Position numbers and translations under genes: made by a program. Below are positions 54,108 to 63,563 of a stretch of 64,000 bases of DNA, in pieces; positions within the stretch are counted from its first letter, which is position 1; each line of letters opens with the position of its first letter. Origin of the DNA: Bacillota bacterium (GTDB lineage: Bacteria; Bacillota; DSM-12270; Thermacetogeniales; Thermacetogeniaceae); NCBI GenBank assembly GCA_029907475.1, contig JARYLU010000011.1:1-64000 (forward strand). The letters are read 5' to 3'. The notes below the pieces were generated by a model. It made no database searches, was not told the DNA's origin, and was given only the letters and a program-made list of their open reading frames with translations.

Positions 54108-55058
54108 CTACTTCATCAACAGAGCCATGATCGCCTTGTGCATGTGGAGGCGGTTTTCCGCTTCATCGAAAACTACGGAAGCGGGGCCGTCCATCACCTC
54201 ATCGGTAATTTCTTCGCCCCGGTGGGCGGGGAGACAATGAAGAACGATTACATCCGGCGCGGCGTGCCTGAGCAGGGCGCTGTTTACCTGATACCGGGCG
54301 AAAACCTGCTTTCTTTTCTCCTGCTCCGCCTCCTGCCCCATGCTTGCCCAGATGTCAGTGTAAACGACATCCGCCCCCCTGACGGCGGAAACAGGGTCCT
54401 CGACAATTTCGAGGGTGGCCCCGGTCTTCGCGGCGTCAGCCTGCGCTTCGGCCACGATCGCGGGATCCGGTTCATACCCGGGGGGGCAGGCGATGACCAT
54501 GTCCATACCGGCTTTCGCGCAAATGTGAAGCAGGGAGTGGGCAACGTTGTTCCCGTCCCCGATGAAGGCCAGTTTCAAACCCTGCAGCCTTCCTTTATGC
54601 TCCTCAACGGTCATGATATCCGCAAGGGCCTGGGTGGGGTGAACAAGGTCGGTCAGGCCGTTGATCACCGGGATGGAAGCGTAGAAGGCAAGTTCTTCGA
54701 CATCCTCCTGGGCAAAGGTGCGGATCATGATTCCATCGAGGTAGCGGGAAAGAGTGCGGGCGGTATCTCCGACGGACTCCCCCCGGCGGAGCTGGAGCTC
54801 CTGCGAGCTCAGGAACAAAGGATAGCCTCCTAACTGGTACATCCCGACTTCAAAAGAGACCCTGGTCCGGGTAGAAGGTTTGTGAAAGATCATCCCCAGG
54901 GTTTTTCCCTTTAAAACGGGGTGGGGAATACCCCCCTTTAACTCCTTTTTCAGCTCATGTGCGGCATCGAGGAAGAGCCTGATCTCCTCGGAACTGAAAT
55001 CGGCAAGGGTTAACAAATCCCGCCCTTTTAACCTCGCATCCAAATAAGCACGAGCCAT
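54108..55058 (-). CDS. argF: Ornithine carbamoyltransferase
   Basis: 316 residues. Carbamoyl-phosphate site FHKPSTRTRVSFEVG (STRTR), HPTQALADI and HCLPAHRGEEITDEV are present. It makes citrulline from ornithine and carbamoyl phosphate. Confidence 0.97.
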   Translation of the reverse strand: MARAYLDARLKGRDLLTLADFSSEEIRLFLDAAHELKKELKGGIPHPVLKGKTLGMIFHKPSTRTRVSFEVGMYQLGGYPLFLSSQELQLRRGESVGDTARTLSRYLDGIMIRTFAQEDVEELAFYASIPVINGLTDLVHPTQALADIMTVEEHKGRLQGLKLAFIGDGNNVAHSLLHICAKAGMDMVIACPPGYEPDPAIVAEAQADAAKTGATLEIVEDPVSAVRGADVVYTDIWASMGQEAEQEKRKQVFARYQVNSALLRHAAPDVIVLHCLPAHRGEEITDEVMDGPASVVFDEAENRLHMHKAIMALLMK

Positions 55059-55076
55059 CCTTTCTCTCCCCTTTTT

Positions 55077-56276
55077 TTAAATTGATACCGGGAATTCCTC
55101 AAGGGCCTCCCTCAGGATAGAAACAGCTTCATCAACCTCTTCTTCTCCAATCAGCAACGGCGGCAAGAAACGAATCACGCGTTCCGCCGTGCAGTTAACC
55201 AGCAGTCTTCTTGCCTGACAGAGGGCCACCAGTCTTTGTCCCGGCCGGTCCAGCTCTATTCCAAGCATTAAGCCAAGCCCGCGTACCTCCCGGATAAAGG
55301 GGAAGTGCCGGGGCAGTTCCTCAAGCCTGGTCTTAAAGTAGCTTCCCACCCGGAGGGCCCTTGCCGGCAGGTTTTCCTCCCGGAGGACTTTCAGAACAGC
55401 CCGCGCCGCCGCGCAGGCAACCGGATTTCCCCCAAAGGTAGAACCATGGCTGCCCGGCTGAAAAGCGGCCGCCACCTCTGGCCGGGCCAGGACGGCACCG
55501 ATGGGCAGGCCTCCTCCCAGCGCCTTGGCAAGGACCAGGACATCCGGCTGCACGCCGTAATGTTCAAAGGCAAACATCTTTCCCGTTCGGCCCAAACCGC
55601 ACTGAACTTCGTCGAAGACCAGCAGCACTCCGTAACGCTCCCGCACCTGCGCCAGGCCCTTCATAAATTCCGGGGTGGCAACATGAACCCCGCCCTCCCC
55701 CTGAACCGGCTCCACGAAAACCGCGGCAGTTTGGGAATTTACCGCATCGAGGAGCGCCCGGGTGTCATTGTACGGGAGGTGGCAAAACCCTCCAGGGAGG
55801 GGGGTAAAGCCCTCCCGGAATTTTTCCTGGCCTGTCGCGGCCAGCGCCCCCAGCGTCCTGCCGTGAAAGGATCTTGCAAAGGAGATGATCTGGGGGTGCT
55901 CTTTCCCCTGCAGGTAGGCGTATTTTCGCACCAGCTTAATCGCGGCCTCATTCGCCTCGGCTCCGCTGTTGCAAAAAAAAGCCCTGTCCAAACCGCTCAT
56001 GCCGGCGAGGTCCCGGGCGAGTTCAACCGGGGGGCGAAACCAGTATAAATTAGAGCAGTGGAAAAGCCGCTCCGCCTGCTCCTTAACTGCCTCCACCACT
56101 TGCGGGTGACAGTGACCAACCGAATTGACCGCCAACCCCCCTACGAAATCAAGATAGCAGTTGTCTTCCGCGTCCCAAACCCGTACCCCCTGACCCTTCA
56201 CCAGGACGAGGGGCAACTGGGCGTATGTTTCCATAAGATGCTGCCGGCCAAGCCGTACTATTTCTTCTCCCGTCAT
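55077..56276 (-). CDS. argD: Acetylornithine aminotransferase
   Basis: 399 residues, class III PLP aminotransferase. GLAVNSVGHCHPQVVEAV, GAEANEAAIKLVRKYA, VFDEVQCGLGRTGKMFA and ALGGGLPIGAVLA (PLP lysine) are clear. It makes N-acetylornithine from the semialdehyde produced by ArgC. Confidence 0.95.
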   Translation of the reverse strand: MTGEEIVRLGRQHLMETYAQLPLVLVKGQGVRVWDAEDNCYLDFVGGLAVNSVGHCHPQVVEAVKEQAERLFHCSNLYWFRPPVELARDLAGMSGLDRAFFCNSGAEANEAAIKLVRKYAYLQGKEHPQIISFARSFHGRTLGALAATGQEKFREGFTPLPGGFCHLPYNDTRALLDAVNSQTAAVFVEPVQGEGGVHVATPEFMKGLAQVRERYGVLLVFDEVQCGLGRTGKMFAFEHYGVQPDVLVLAKALGGGLPIGAVLARPEVAAAFQPGSHGSTFGGNPVACAAARAVLKVLREENLPARALRVGSYFKTRLEELPRHFPFIREVRGLGLMLGIELDRPGQRLVALCQARRLLVNCTAERVIRFLPPLLIGEEEVDEAVSILREALEEFPVSI

Positions 56277-56331
56277 TTTCCCTCTTCTCCCCGCCCAAAT
56301 TTTTTGTCATATAACCAAAATTCGCCTGCCG

Positions 56332-57216
56332 CTACTCTTTGACCACCATGGTTCCCACCCCTTCATCGGTGAAAACTTCGAGCAGGATGGAATGAAGAAT
56401 CCGCCCGTCGATGATATGGGTCCGGCCGACTCCTTTCTGGAGCGCCTGGATACAGCACTCAACCTTGGGAATCATCCCTCCGGCAATGACCCCTCGCTCA
56501 ATCAGTTCCGGAACCTCGCCTGCCCTCACAACGGAAAGGAGGCTTCCGGGATCATCCCGGTCCGCGAAAATTCCCTCCACATCGGTGAGCAGGACCAGCT
56601 TGTTGGCCCCCAGGGCAGCCGCCAGCTCACCTGCGACGTAGTCGGCATTGATGTTGTAGCTCTCCCCGTCTTCTCCCACACCGATGGGGGCGACCACCGG
56701 AATGTACCCCTCGCTCTTTACCGTCTCGATGATTTCGGGATTAACCCGCGTGATCTCTCCAACGTACCCCAGCTCGACAGGTTCTTCCCCCGGGTCACCC
56801 GCCAGAACCTTCTTGCAGGCTTCGATGAGATTCCCGTCTTTTCCGCAGAGACCGATCCCTTTTCCCCCAAGCTTATTAATCAGAGCCACGATTTCTTTAT
56901 TCACCTGGCCGGCCAGGACCATTTCTACGACCGCCATTGTCTCTTCATCGGTTACCCGCTGGCCCCGGACAAATTTCCATTCTTTTCCGAGGCGCCGGAG
57001 CATGGCATCAATCGCGGAACCCCCTCCGTGGACAAGGACCGGGTGAATTCCGACCAGCTTCAGTAAAATGCAGTCGGTAATCACCGCGTGCTTTAAGGCA
57101 TTGCTCGTCATCACCCTTCCCCCGTACTTAATTACAACAGTCTGGCCGGCGAACTTTCTGATGTACGGCAGGGCCTCCACGAGGATCGACGCCTTTTCCA
57201 GTGGAGTCAAGACCAA
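56332..57216 (-). CDS. argB: Acetylglutamate kinase
   Basis: About 294 residues from TTG 57216 (GGAGGAAGGGAG upstream); an ATG at 57264 would overlap argJ. VVIKYGGRVMTSNALKHAVITDCILLKLVGIHPVLVHGGG is the N-terminal nucleotide and substrate region; the C-terminal half has GGMIPKVECCIQALQKGV and HIIDGRILHSILLEVFTDEGVGT. It phosphorylates N-acetylglutamate and is commonly the arginine-inhibited step. Confidence 0.95.
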   Translation of the reverse strand: MVLTPLEKASILVEALPYIRKFAGQTVVIKYGGRVMTSNALKHAVITDCILLKLVGIHPVLVHGGGSAIDAMLRRLGKEWKFVRGQRVTDEETMAVVEMVLAGQVNKEIVALINKLGGKGIGLCGKDGNLIEACKKVLAGDPGEEPVELGYVGEITRVNPEIIETVKSEGYIPVVAPIGVGEDGESYNINADYVAGELAAALGANKLVLLTDVEGIFADRDDPGSLLSVVRAGEVPELIERGVIAGGMIPKVECCIQALQKGVGRTHIIDGRILHSILLEVFTDEGVGTMVVKE

Positions 57217-57232
57217 CTCCCTTCCTCCCCCT

Positions 57233-58456
57233 TTAAGTCCGGTAATGGGCATTGATCCGTACATAGTCGTAAGAGAGATCGCAGCCCCAGGCTACAGCCT
57301 CGGCGGTGCCTTGATTCAGGTCAAGTGTAATCACAACTTCCCTTCCTTCCAGGACGGCGTGGGCCTCTTCCTCCCCGAAATCTAAACCTGCTCCTTTCTC
57401 CGCAACCTTGAGATCTCCCAGAAAAATATCGACCCGGTCCGGATCAAAAGGGACCCCGGCGTAACCGGCTGCAGTTATAATCCTGCCCCAATTGGCATCC
57501 TCGCCGAAGATGGCGGCCTTAACCAGATTTGAACCCGCAACAGAACGGGCGATCAGGCGCGCCTCCTCTTCTCGCTCCGCCCCTTTAACCCGGATTTCCA
57601 GAAACTTGGTCGCCCCCTCCCCATCCCGGGCGATCATCTTTACCAGCTCCCTGCAGACCGCAAGCAGGGCCTCCCGGAACAGGAAATAATCCGGTTCTTC
57701 GCCGGTCAGGGGTTCGTTTCCGGCAAGGCCGTTTGCGAGCAGAACAACCATGTCATTGGTGCTCGTATCCCCGTCCACAGTTACCGCATTAAAGGACCGC
57801 TCCCCGGCCCAGCGCAAAGCTTCAGCGAGGGCCTCCGGCCGGACGGCCGCATCTGTCGTTAAAAATGAGAGCATTGTCGCGAGATTCGGGTGAATCATTC
57901 CGGAACCCTTGGCAATTCCCCCGAGGGTGACCTCTTTTTTCCCGAGGCACACTTTTACGGCATACTCTTTGGGACAGGTATCTGTAGTTATAATTGCCTC
58001 TGAAGCCGCGCCCCCCCCGTCACGAGAAAGGCTTGCAGCGGCCTCCCGGATGCCCTTTTCGATTTTCTCCATCGGGAGCGGGATTCCGATCACGCCGGTT
58101 GAGGCCACGACAACAAGGTCCGGGGAAATACCCAAAACCTCGGCGGTTAAAGCGGCCATCCGCCGGGCATCGGAAAGCCCCTGGCGCCCGGTGCACGCAT
58201 TGGCGATCCCGCTGTTGGCAACGATCGCCTGGACAGTCCTCCCGGCTAAATTTTCTTTGCTGACCAAAACCGGAGCCGCCTTCACCTGGTTCTGGGTGAA
58301 AAGCGCCGCGGCAGCGGCCGGTACTTGAGAATAGATTAAAGCCAGGTCGCGCCGGCCCTTTTTCCGGATCTGGGCCACTACCCCGGCGGCCTGAAAGCCT
58401 TGCGGGGCCGTAATACCCCCGGGTAAAACCTCCCACTTAGTTGTCTCTCCGATCAT
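57233..58456 (-). CDS. argJ: Bifunctional glutamate N-acetyltransferase / ornithine acetyltransferase
   Basis: 407 residues. The autocleavage and active site KGSGMIHPNLATMLSF (threonine) is present, with IVANSGIANACTG and VTVDGDTSTNDMVVLLA. It both starts the pathway and recycles the acetyl group from acetylornithine. Bifunctionality is inferred from the absence of argA and argE nearby. Confidence 0.95.
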   Translation of the reverse strand: MIGETTKWEVLPGGITAPQGFQAAGVVAQIRKKGRRDLALIYSQVPAAAAALFTQNQVKAAPVLVSKENLAGRTVQAIVANSGIANACTGRQGLSDARRMAALTAEVLGISPDLVVVASTGVIGIPLPMEKIEKGIREAAASLSRDGGGAASEAIITTDTCPKEYAVKVCLGKKEVTLGGIAKGSGMIHPNLATMLSFLTTDAAVRPEALAEALRWAGERSFNAVTVDGDTSTNDMVVLLANGLAGNEPLTGEEPDYFLFREALLAVCRELVKMIARDGEGATKFLEIRVKGAEREEEARLIARSVAGSNLVKAAIFGEDANWGRIITAAGYAGVPFDPDRVDIFLGDLKVAEKGAGLDFGEEEAHAVLEGREVVITLDLNQGTAEAVAWGCDLSYDYVRINAHYRT

Positions 58457-58483
58457 CCCGGGTTATAACCTCCTCGTCATCAA

Positions 58484-59527
58484 TTAGGGATAAAGTCCGG
58501 GAACGGCCAGTCCCGCCGTTTCCGGGAAACCAAACATCAGGTTCATATTCTGGACCGCCTGCCCCGCGGCGCCTTTAACCAGGTTATCGATTACCGCAAC
58601 CACGATGGCGCGCCTGCCCCCGTTCACGGTAAGGCCGAGGTAGCAGCGGTTCGTGCCCTGCACCCACTTTGTCTGCGGCCATTCCCCTTCCCCCGTAATT
58701 TGCACAAAGGATTCCCCTGCGTAAAACTCCTCGAAAATCCGGCGCAGGGATGAGGCGTCGCACGGACGCAAAAGGTTTGCGTAAACCGTGCTGAGGATTC
58801 CCCGCGTCATGGGAATTAAATGGGGTGTAAAGGTTACCTCTACTTTCCCGCCCGCCAAGATCGAAGCATAGTAAGCAATCTCCGGAGTATGCCGGTGGGT
58901 TGCAACCGAATAGGCCCAGACGTTTTCGTTGCATTCAGCAAAATGGCTGGTTAAGGCAAGTGTCCGCCCGGCTCCCGAAACCCCGGACTTGGCATCAATA
59001 ATGAGGGATGCCTGATCCGCCAGGCCGTGTTTCAGAAGGGGCGCCAGCGCCAGGAGGGCGCCTGTCGGGTAACAGCCGGGATTGGCCACAAGGCGCGCCG
59101 CGCAAACGGCAGAGCGGAAAAGTTCAGGTAATCCGTAAACAGCCTCCCGTAAAAGTTCGGGCGCGCCGTGCGGCATCTGGTACCACGCTTCATAGAGGGA
59201 TGGGTCGGGCAGCCGGAAGTCGGCAGCCAGATCGACGACCCGCTTTCCTTTCCGGAGGGCCCCCTGGACGATAGGTGCGGAAAGCCCGTGCGGCAGGGCA
59301 ATAAAAACGAGATCCGAAAAGTCGATGAGAGCCGGTATTTCTTCCAAATCCATAATTTCCAGATCCGCGTAACCCCTTAAATGGGGAAAAACCCAATCGA
59401 GCGAGGAACCGGGAAAATCCCGCGAAACGGCAGCAATTCCCGTCACTTCAGGATGCCGGCACAAAATCCGGATTAACTCTTCTCCTGCATACCCGGTTGC
59501 ACCCACAATCCCAACCTTGAAAGCCAT
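58484..59527 (-). CDS. argC: N-acetyl-gamma-glutamyl-phosphate reductase
   Basis: 347 residues. Nucleotide motif GIVGATGYAGEELIRIL and catalytic cysteine in VANPGCYPTGALLALAPLL. First gene of the argCJBDFGH operon behind the promoter with an ARG box. Confidence 0.96.
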   Translation of the reverse strand: MAFKVGIVGATGYAGEELIRILCRHPEVTGIAAVSRDFPGSSLDWVFPHLRGYADLEIMDLEEIPALIDFSDLVFIALPHGLSAPIVQGALRKGKRVVDLAADFRLPDPSLYEAWYQMPHGAPELLREAVYGLPELFRSAVCAARLVANPGCYPTGALLALAPLLKHGLADQASLIIDAKSGVSGAGRTLALTSHFAECNENVWAYSVATHRHTPEIAYYASILAGGKVEVTFTPHLIPMTRGILSTVYANLLRPCDASSLRRIFEEFYAGESFVQITGEGEWPQTKWVQGTNRCYLGLTVNGGRRAIVVAVIDNLVKGAAGQAVQNMNLMFGFPETAGLAVPGLYP

Positions 59528-59628
59528 TGTCCTCTCCCCTTAATTTTCTACTTTCAGGCAGCCGGGGGTTAAACTTGACTGCGAGACTGCAGAACCCCTC
59601 TGAATATGATATGATCCATTACCTTATG

Positions 59629-59657
59629 ATTATACATATTGATGAATAGAAATACAA
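59629..59657 (-). promoter_or_regulatory. Arginine operon promoter
   Basis: TTGTAT (59652-59657) and TATAAT (59629-59634), spacer 17 bp, minus strand. It lies about 100 bp before argC. Confidence 0.75.
59643..59657. promoter_or_regulatory. Predicted ARG box (ArgR operator)
   Basis: TGAATAGAAATACAA on the plus strand fits the ARG box pattern TGAATWWWWATTCA in most positions. It overlaps the -35 and spacer of the arginine promoter, where ArgR with arginine would repress. A weaker TGAATATGATATGA lies near 59601. Confidence 0.55.
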
Positions 59658-59741
59658 TACTATTTTTAACTTAAGCTGGTAAAAGCACAAAAAAAGAAAA
59701 CCCATGCCCTGAACCCGGTTTGCATGAATATATTTCCAGGT

Positions 59742-60737
59742 CTAGTCGACGATCTCGATTGTCGTCCCGCACTGCGTGCAGCGTCCTGCGCGGAGGCCAT
59801 GAACACTTGTCCGGTACCCCGTCCGCTCTACCAGGAGATTCCGGCAGACAGGGCAAAAAGTATCATCTACTCCTAGCTCCGGCGCATTCCCAATGTAAAC
59901 ATACTGCAGCTTCTGAAGCGCAATCTCCCGCGCCTTTTTCAGAGTCCCGAGGGGTGTCGGGGGAAGATTGAGCTTGTACTGAGGGAAATAGCGGGAAAAG
60001 TGGAGGGGGAGCGCCGGGTCGAGGGATGCGATCCAGTCAACCAGGGCCTTAATTTCCTCCTCTGCGTCATTCTTTGTGGGAACGATTAAATTCGTAATCT
60101 CCACATGGCACCAGTTGCGGGCCTCCTCTACGGTCCGGAGAACCGGATCAAGCCTGCCGTGGCAGATTTCCCTGTAAAATTGATTGGTAAAGGCTTTCAC
60201 GTCAACATTCATGGCATCAACGTAAGGCAAAAGCTCTCGGAGCGGCTCCTCCTGAACGGAACCGTTCGTCACCAGGACGTTCTTTAAACCCTTTTCCCGT
60301 GCCAGCTTTGCAACATCAAAAACATATTCGTACCAGATCATGGGTTCTGAGTAGGTGTATGCGATTCCAATGGACCCCGAACGCTCCTTTGCTTCTAAAG
60401 CAATCTCCACCAGTTCTCCGGGAGAGCATTTCTGGGTGAGGGGATCGCCGTGGGCAATCTGCCAGTTCTGGCAAAAACCGCAGTGAAAATTACAGCCAAA
60501 GGTCCCGACCGAAAAGATCTGGCTCCCCGGATAAAAGTGGTAAAGGGGCTTTTTCTCGATGGGGTCGACCCCCCAGGCAGAAATCCGGCCGTAGTTTAAG
60601 GTGTAAAGAACTCCGCCCTCGTTTTTCCGCGCCCGGCAGAATCCCACGTGGCCCGGGCGGATGCGGCAGTTCTGGGGACAGAGGTGGCACCAGACCCGAT
60701 CTCCTTCTATTTTTTCATAGTATCTCGCTTCCTGCAT
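59742..60737 (-). CDS. amrS: AmmeMemoRadiSam radical SAM enzyme
   Basis: 331 residues. VWCHLCPQNCRIRPGHVGFCRARKNEGG is the zinc-type N-terminus, and GTFGCNFHCGFCQNWQIAH carries the CxxxCxxC radical SAM motif. PflA-like middle and a C-terminal Cys pair (FCPVCRN...RCTQCG). It belongs to the AmmeMemoRadiSam set with the gene 9 bp upstream. The reaction is not established to my knowledge. Confidence 0.92.
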   Translation of the reverse strand: MQEARYYEKIEGDRVWCHLCPQNCRIRPGHVGFCRARKNEGGVLYTLNYGRISAWGVDPIEKKPLYHFYPGSQIFSVGTFGCNFHCGFCQNWQIAHGDPLTQKCSPGELVEIALEAKERSGSIGIAYTYSEPMIWYEYVFDVAKLAREKGLKNVLVTNGSVQEEPLRELLPYVDAMNVDVKAFTNQFYREICHGRLDPVLRTVEEARNWCHVEITNLIVPTKNDAEEEIKALVDWIASLDPALPLHFSRYFPQYKLNLPPTPLGTLKKAREIALQKLQYVYIGNAPELGVDDTFCPVCRNLLVERTGYRTSVHGLRAGRCTQCGTTIEIVD

Positions 60738-60746
60738 CTTCTTCCC

Positions 60747-62087
60747 TCACTCGTGCCGGATTACTTCAAAACGCTCCAGCTGCACAGGCTCCCCGGGGCG
60801 AATCCCTGCCTTTTGCCGGGCAATCCCGATCTGCTCCGCAACGGTCTCGATCCCTTCGAGAGCGGGAAGCAAAAGCCCTGTCCGGCCGCGGCTCCTTACA
60901 ATTACCCCGTACCGCCTGGGGTCCAGTTCTTCTTCCGATTTTACAGGTTCCGGCGGGGTGAGAACGTCAACGGAGATTTTGAGCTCCGGCAGTTCTTCCA
61001 GTTCAACCGGCCAAAAACGCGGGTCCTGTACCCCGGCGCTGACGGCGTTGTGGATAATCTCTGCCGCAACATTTTCCTGGCACGGCTCGATCGTCCCGAT
61101 GCATCCCCGCAGCTGGCCGCGCTTTTTCAGGGAGACAAAAACTCCCGCACGACCCTTCATCCCTGCGGGAGGGGGATCCGGAACAGGCAGCAGCACCCCC
61201 GTCCGGAGGTAGTGCTCAAGGCTGGCACGGGCAAGTTCGACATAGGAAGATTCATTCCTCCGTTCCCGGCTTTCCTTCATGCGGAAGTCTGCAACTAAAT
61301 AACCCACACCGAAGGGCCCTTCATAAGAATAGATTTTGCTCTCCACCTCATAATCCTGAAGGGCGCCCAAAAGCATGATGATCGGTCTCAGCCCACATTC
61401 TCCCGCCCGCTCTACCAGCTCCTCGGGAAGGTTGAGGATGCGGTCTCTATCCAGCTGTGCCAAGGCATCCCGAATGGTTTCATCGAAAACCTTTCCTTGA
61501 GGGTCGTACCCTGCGGGAGCACCCGGCGTCAGGCGGTGGGAAAGGTCGCCGCTGGCGATCAGTCCGACCCGCCGGGGGGTACCGGCAACAGCTTTGTTCA
61601 AGGCGCGCCCGAACTGAAGCAATTTCTCAAAGGGCAAAAGACTGATTCCGAAAGCAAGCAGGGCGGCGTCCACCCCGGCCTCCCGGAGGTAGTATAAGGG
61701 CACCATGATGCCGTGGTCAAGCCCGTTTGCCCGGTTAAGCCGGAGCAGGCCCCGGTCCAGCTCGACCACTTCAACCCCCGCCTTCCCGGCCTCGGCGGCA
61801 ATGACCCGGCCAAGTTCCAGGTCATTGGAAACCCGGAAGGCTACTTCCGGCGCCCCAAAGGACGCAAAATCCCCTGATAGCTCCCTGCCACCCCAATATC
61901 CCAGCGCCTCCCGCAGGAAGCTCCCGTGCGGGCTGATGAAAACAAGCGTTTCGGGCCGGGCCGCGGCTGCGGCACACGCCCACTCCCGCATTGCCTTTAC
62001 AGTTCGTGCCACCTTTTCCAGCTCAGGCCCCCCTACCTCAGGAACAATAATCGGGGGGTGAGGGGCCAAACCAGCGAAAACAAGCAT
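60747..62087 (-). CDS. LigB/Memo-like and AMMECR1 fusion protein
   Basis: 446 residues with two domains. Residues 1-265 resemble class III extradiol dioxygenase LigB (LAPHPPIIVPEVGG, FISPHGS, LDHGIMVPLYYL, IASGDLSHRL), the same fold as human Memo. Residues ~280-446 are AMMECR1 (GVFVSLKKRGQLRGCIGTIEP, LKISVDVLTPPEPV, YGVIVRSRGRTGLLLPALEG). Together with the radical SAM gene they form a complete AmmeMemoRadiSam module. Confidence 0.93.
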   Translation of the reverse strand: MLVFAGLAPHPPIIVPEVGGPELEKVARTVKAMREWACAAAAARPETLVFISPHGSFLREALGYWGGRELSGDFASFGAPEVAFRVSNDLELGRVIAAEAGKAGVEVVELDRGLLRLNRANGLDHGIMVPLYYLREAGVDAALLAFGISLLPFEKLLQFGRALNKAVAGTPRRVGLIASGDLSHRLTPGAPAGYDPQGKVFDETIRDALAQLDRDRILNLPEELVERAGECGLRPIIMLLGALQDYEVESKIYSYEGPFGVGYLVADFRMKESRERRNESSYVELARASLEHYLRTGVLLPVPDPPPAGMKGRAGVFVSLKKRGQLRGCIGTIEPCQENVAAEIIHNAVSAGVQDPRFWPVELEELPELKISVDVLTPPEPVKSEEELDPRRYGVIVRSRGRTGLLLPALEGIETVAEQIGIARQKAGIRPGEPVQLERFEVIRHE

Positions 62088-62278
62088 CTTGCATCACCGT
62101 CCTTATTCCGCCTTCAACGTAAGTGTACCAGTTCTTCTCTTGCGGTTTCCATTCTATCCCAAAAAGATCCTCAAATCAACATCCCGCGGGCAAAGCAAAT
62201 CTTTCCGCTTCACCCGGCGCTGCCCGCTACAATTCCCTGGCTGCACATTTATAAGCCTTTTTTCTGCCAGTACAGGAT

Positions 62279-62434
62279 CTATAAATCCCGAGATTTTGAT
62301 TTGAGAATCTCGGCAATCTCTTTCATGGATTTTGCCATTGACTCCTGGGCTTTGGCTATTTTCCACATTACGTCTATGAAGATTATAAAAAAGGCTACGG
62401 CTCCAGTGATAATTAATACAATGAAAAAATCCAT
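62279..62434 (-). CDS. Predicted 51-residue single-pass membrane peptide
   Basis: From ATG 62434 with AGAGGTG upstream: one membrane helix (FFIVLIITGAVAFFIIFIDV) and a charged, mostly helical tail (AKAQESMAKSMKEIAEILKSKSRD). It lies between the AMMECR1 fusion gene and cwlD. It is too small for family recognition, but the signal and topology look real. Confidence 0.6.
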   Translation of the reverse strand: MDFFIVLIITGAVAFFIIFIDVMWKIAKAQESMAKSMKEIAEILKSKSRDL

Positions 62435-62611
62435 AAATACACCTCTATTCTACTTCTTTTAACTGGAGACTTCTTTCAAGCAACCGGGCGCACATCCAAT
62501 TTGGTACTATTTCGCCATTCTCAGACAATTCCCCTGTCAAGAACCGGTATGGCTTCTCCCCTTTAAAAAAATGGCTGATTCGGAATGACAAAAAGAGGTC
62601 CTCAAAGTTGC

Positions 62612-63379
62612 TCAGTCCTGATAAGGTGATGGGGGGGCAGGCTCACCGGCAAAGTAGCGGACAACACCCGCGTAAACGCACCAGGCAACCCTGCTCTGGT
62701 AAACGGGCTCGGTCATCAGGATCTCCTCGCGAGGGTGGGAAATAAAACCTACCTCTACAATGACTGCGGGCATCTTGACATTCCGCATGATATAAAAATC
62801 CTCGGGCTTGACCCACCTTTCACTGTCCCCTAAAGTTTTGAGAAATTCTTGCTGGATCAAGCAGGCGAGGCGTTTACTTTCGGGGCGGGGCGGGTAATAA
62901 AAAGTTTGCGCTCCCCACCAGCGGGGAGAGGGAAAGCTGTTTACGTGAATGCTGAGGTAAAGGTCTGCCCGGTATTTGTTGGCAAGTTCCACGCGCGCTT
63001 CGAGGTCGTCTTTTTTCCGGACGGAGAGGCTTGATTGGTGTTCCGGATCGCTCAGATCATAGTCTCCCTCGCGGGTCAAAACCACGGCGGCGCCTGCCTG
63101 GCTCAAAAGGACGGCGAGCCGCTTCGCAATCGCCAGATTGATGTCCTTTTCTAGAATTCCGGTCCTCCCAACGGCTCCAGGGTCAACCCCCCCGTGCCCG
63201 GGGTCCACAACGATTACCTTGCTGGCGACAGACCACGACAAGGCCCGAACAGCCTTGCGTTCCTGATGCACGACGTAATAAGGATAAAGGGCTCCCCCCA
63301 GCAAAAGTGAGAGCAAAACGATTAAAACAAGCCGGTGGTTGAGTTTCGCGACCTTAAAAAAAATAAAGCCCCGCACCAA
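62612..63379 (-). CDS. cwlD: N-acetylmuramoyl-L-alanine amidase CwlD
   Basis: 255 residues. An N-terminal membrane anchor (NHRLVLIVLLSLLLGGALYPYYVV) precedes an amidase_3 catalytic domain: VIVVDPGHGGVDPGAVG (zinc His), E in GILEKDINLAIAKRL, LYLSIHVNSF and MPAVIVEVGFISHPREE. CwlD makes muramic-lactam in the spore cortex, a germination signal. Commonly found beside rpsI in Firmicutes. Confidence 0.93.
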   Translation of the reverse strand: MVRGFIFFKVAKLNHRLVLIVLLSLLLGGALYPYYVVHQERKAVRALSWSVASKVIVVDPGHGGVDPGAVGRTGILEKDINLAIAKRLAVLLSQAGAAVVLTREGDYDLSDPEHQSSLSVRKKDDLEARVELANKYRADLYLSIHVNSFPSPRWWGAQTFYYPPRPESKRLACLIQQEFLKTLGDSERWVKPEDFYIMRNVKMPAVIVEVGFISHPREEILMTEPVYQSRVAWCVYAGVVRYFAGEPAPPSPYQD

Positions 63380-63521
63380 GTTGGTCCCCCTTTTTTAAAT
63401 CCTCTCCAAAATGTTATGCGAATCAAAATACGATTATCCGTATTAAAAAGCGCGGGATAGTTTTTAAATAAGGAACTGGGAAGACCGGAGAGTACGGGGG
63501 GAGCAGGCGCATAAATCCCAC

Positions 63522-63555
63522 CGAAAAAAATTAAGTGACGGAAATTATCCGTCAC
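63522..63555 (-). terminator. Terminator after rpsI
   Basis: GTGACGGA and TCCGTCAC form a stem followed by TTAATTTTTTT on the minus strand. Confidence 0.85.
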
Positions 63556-63563
63556 CGAAGACC

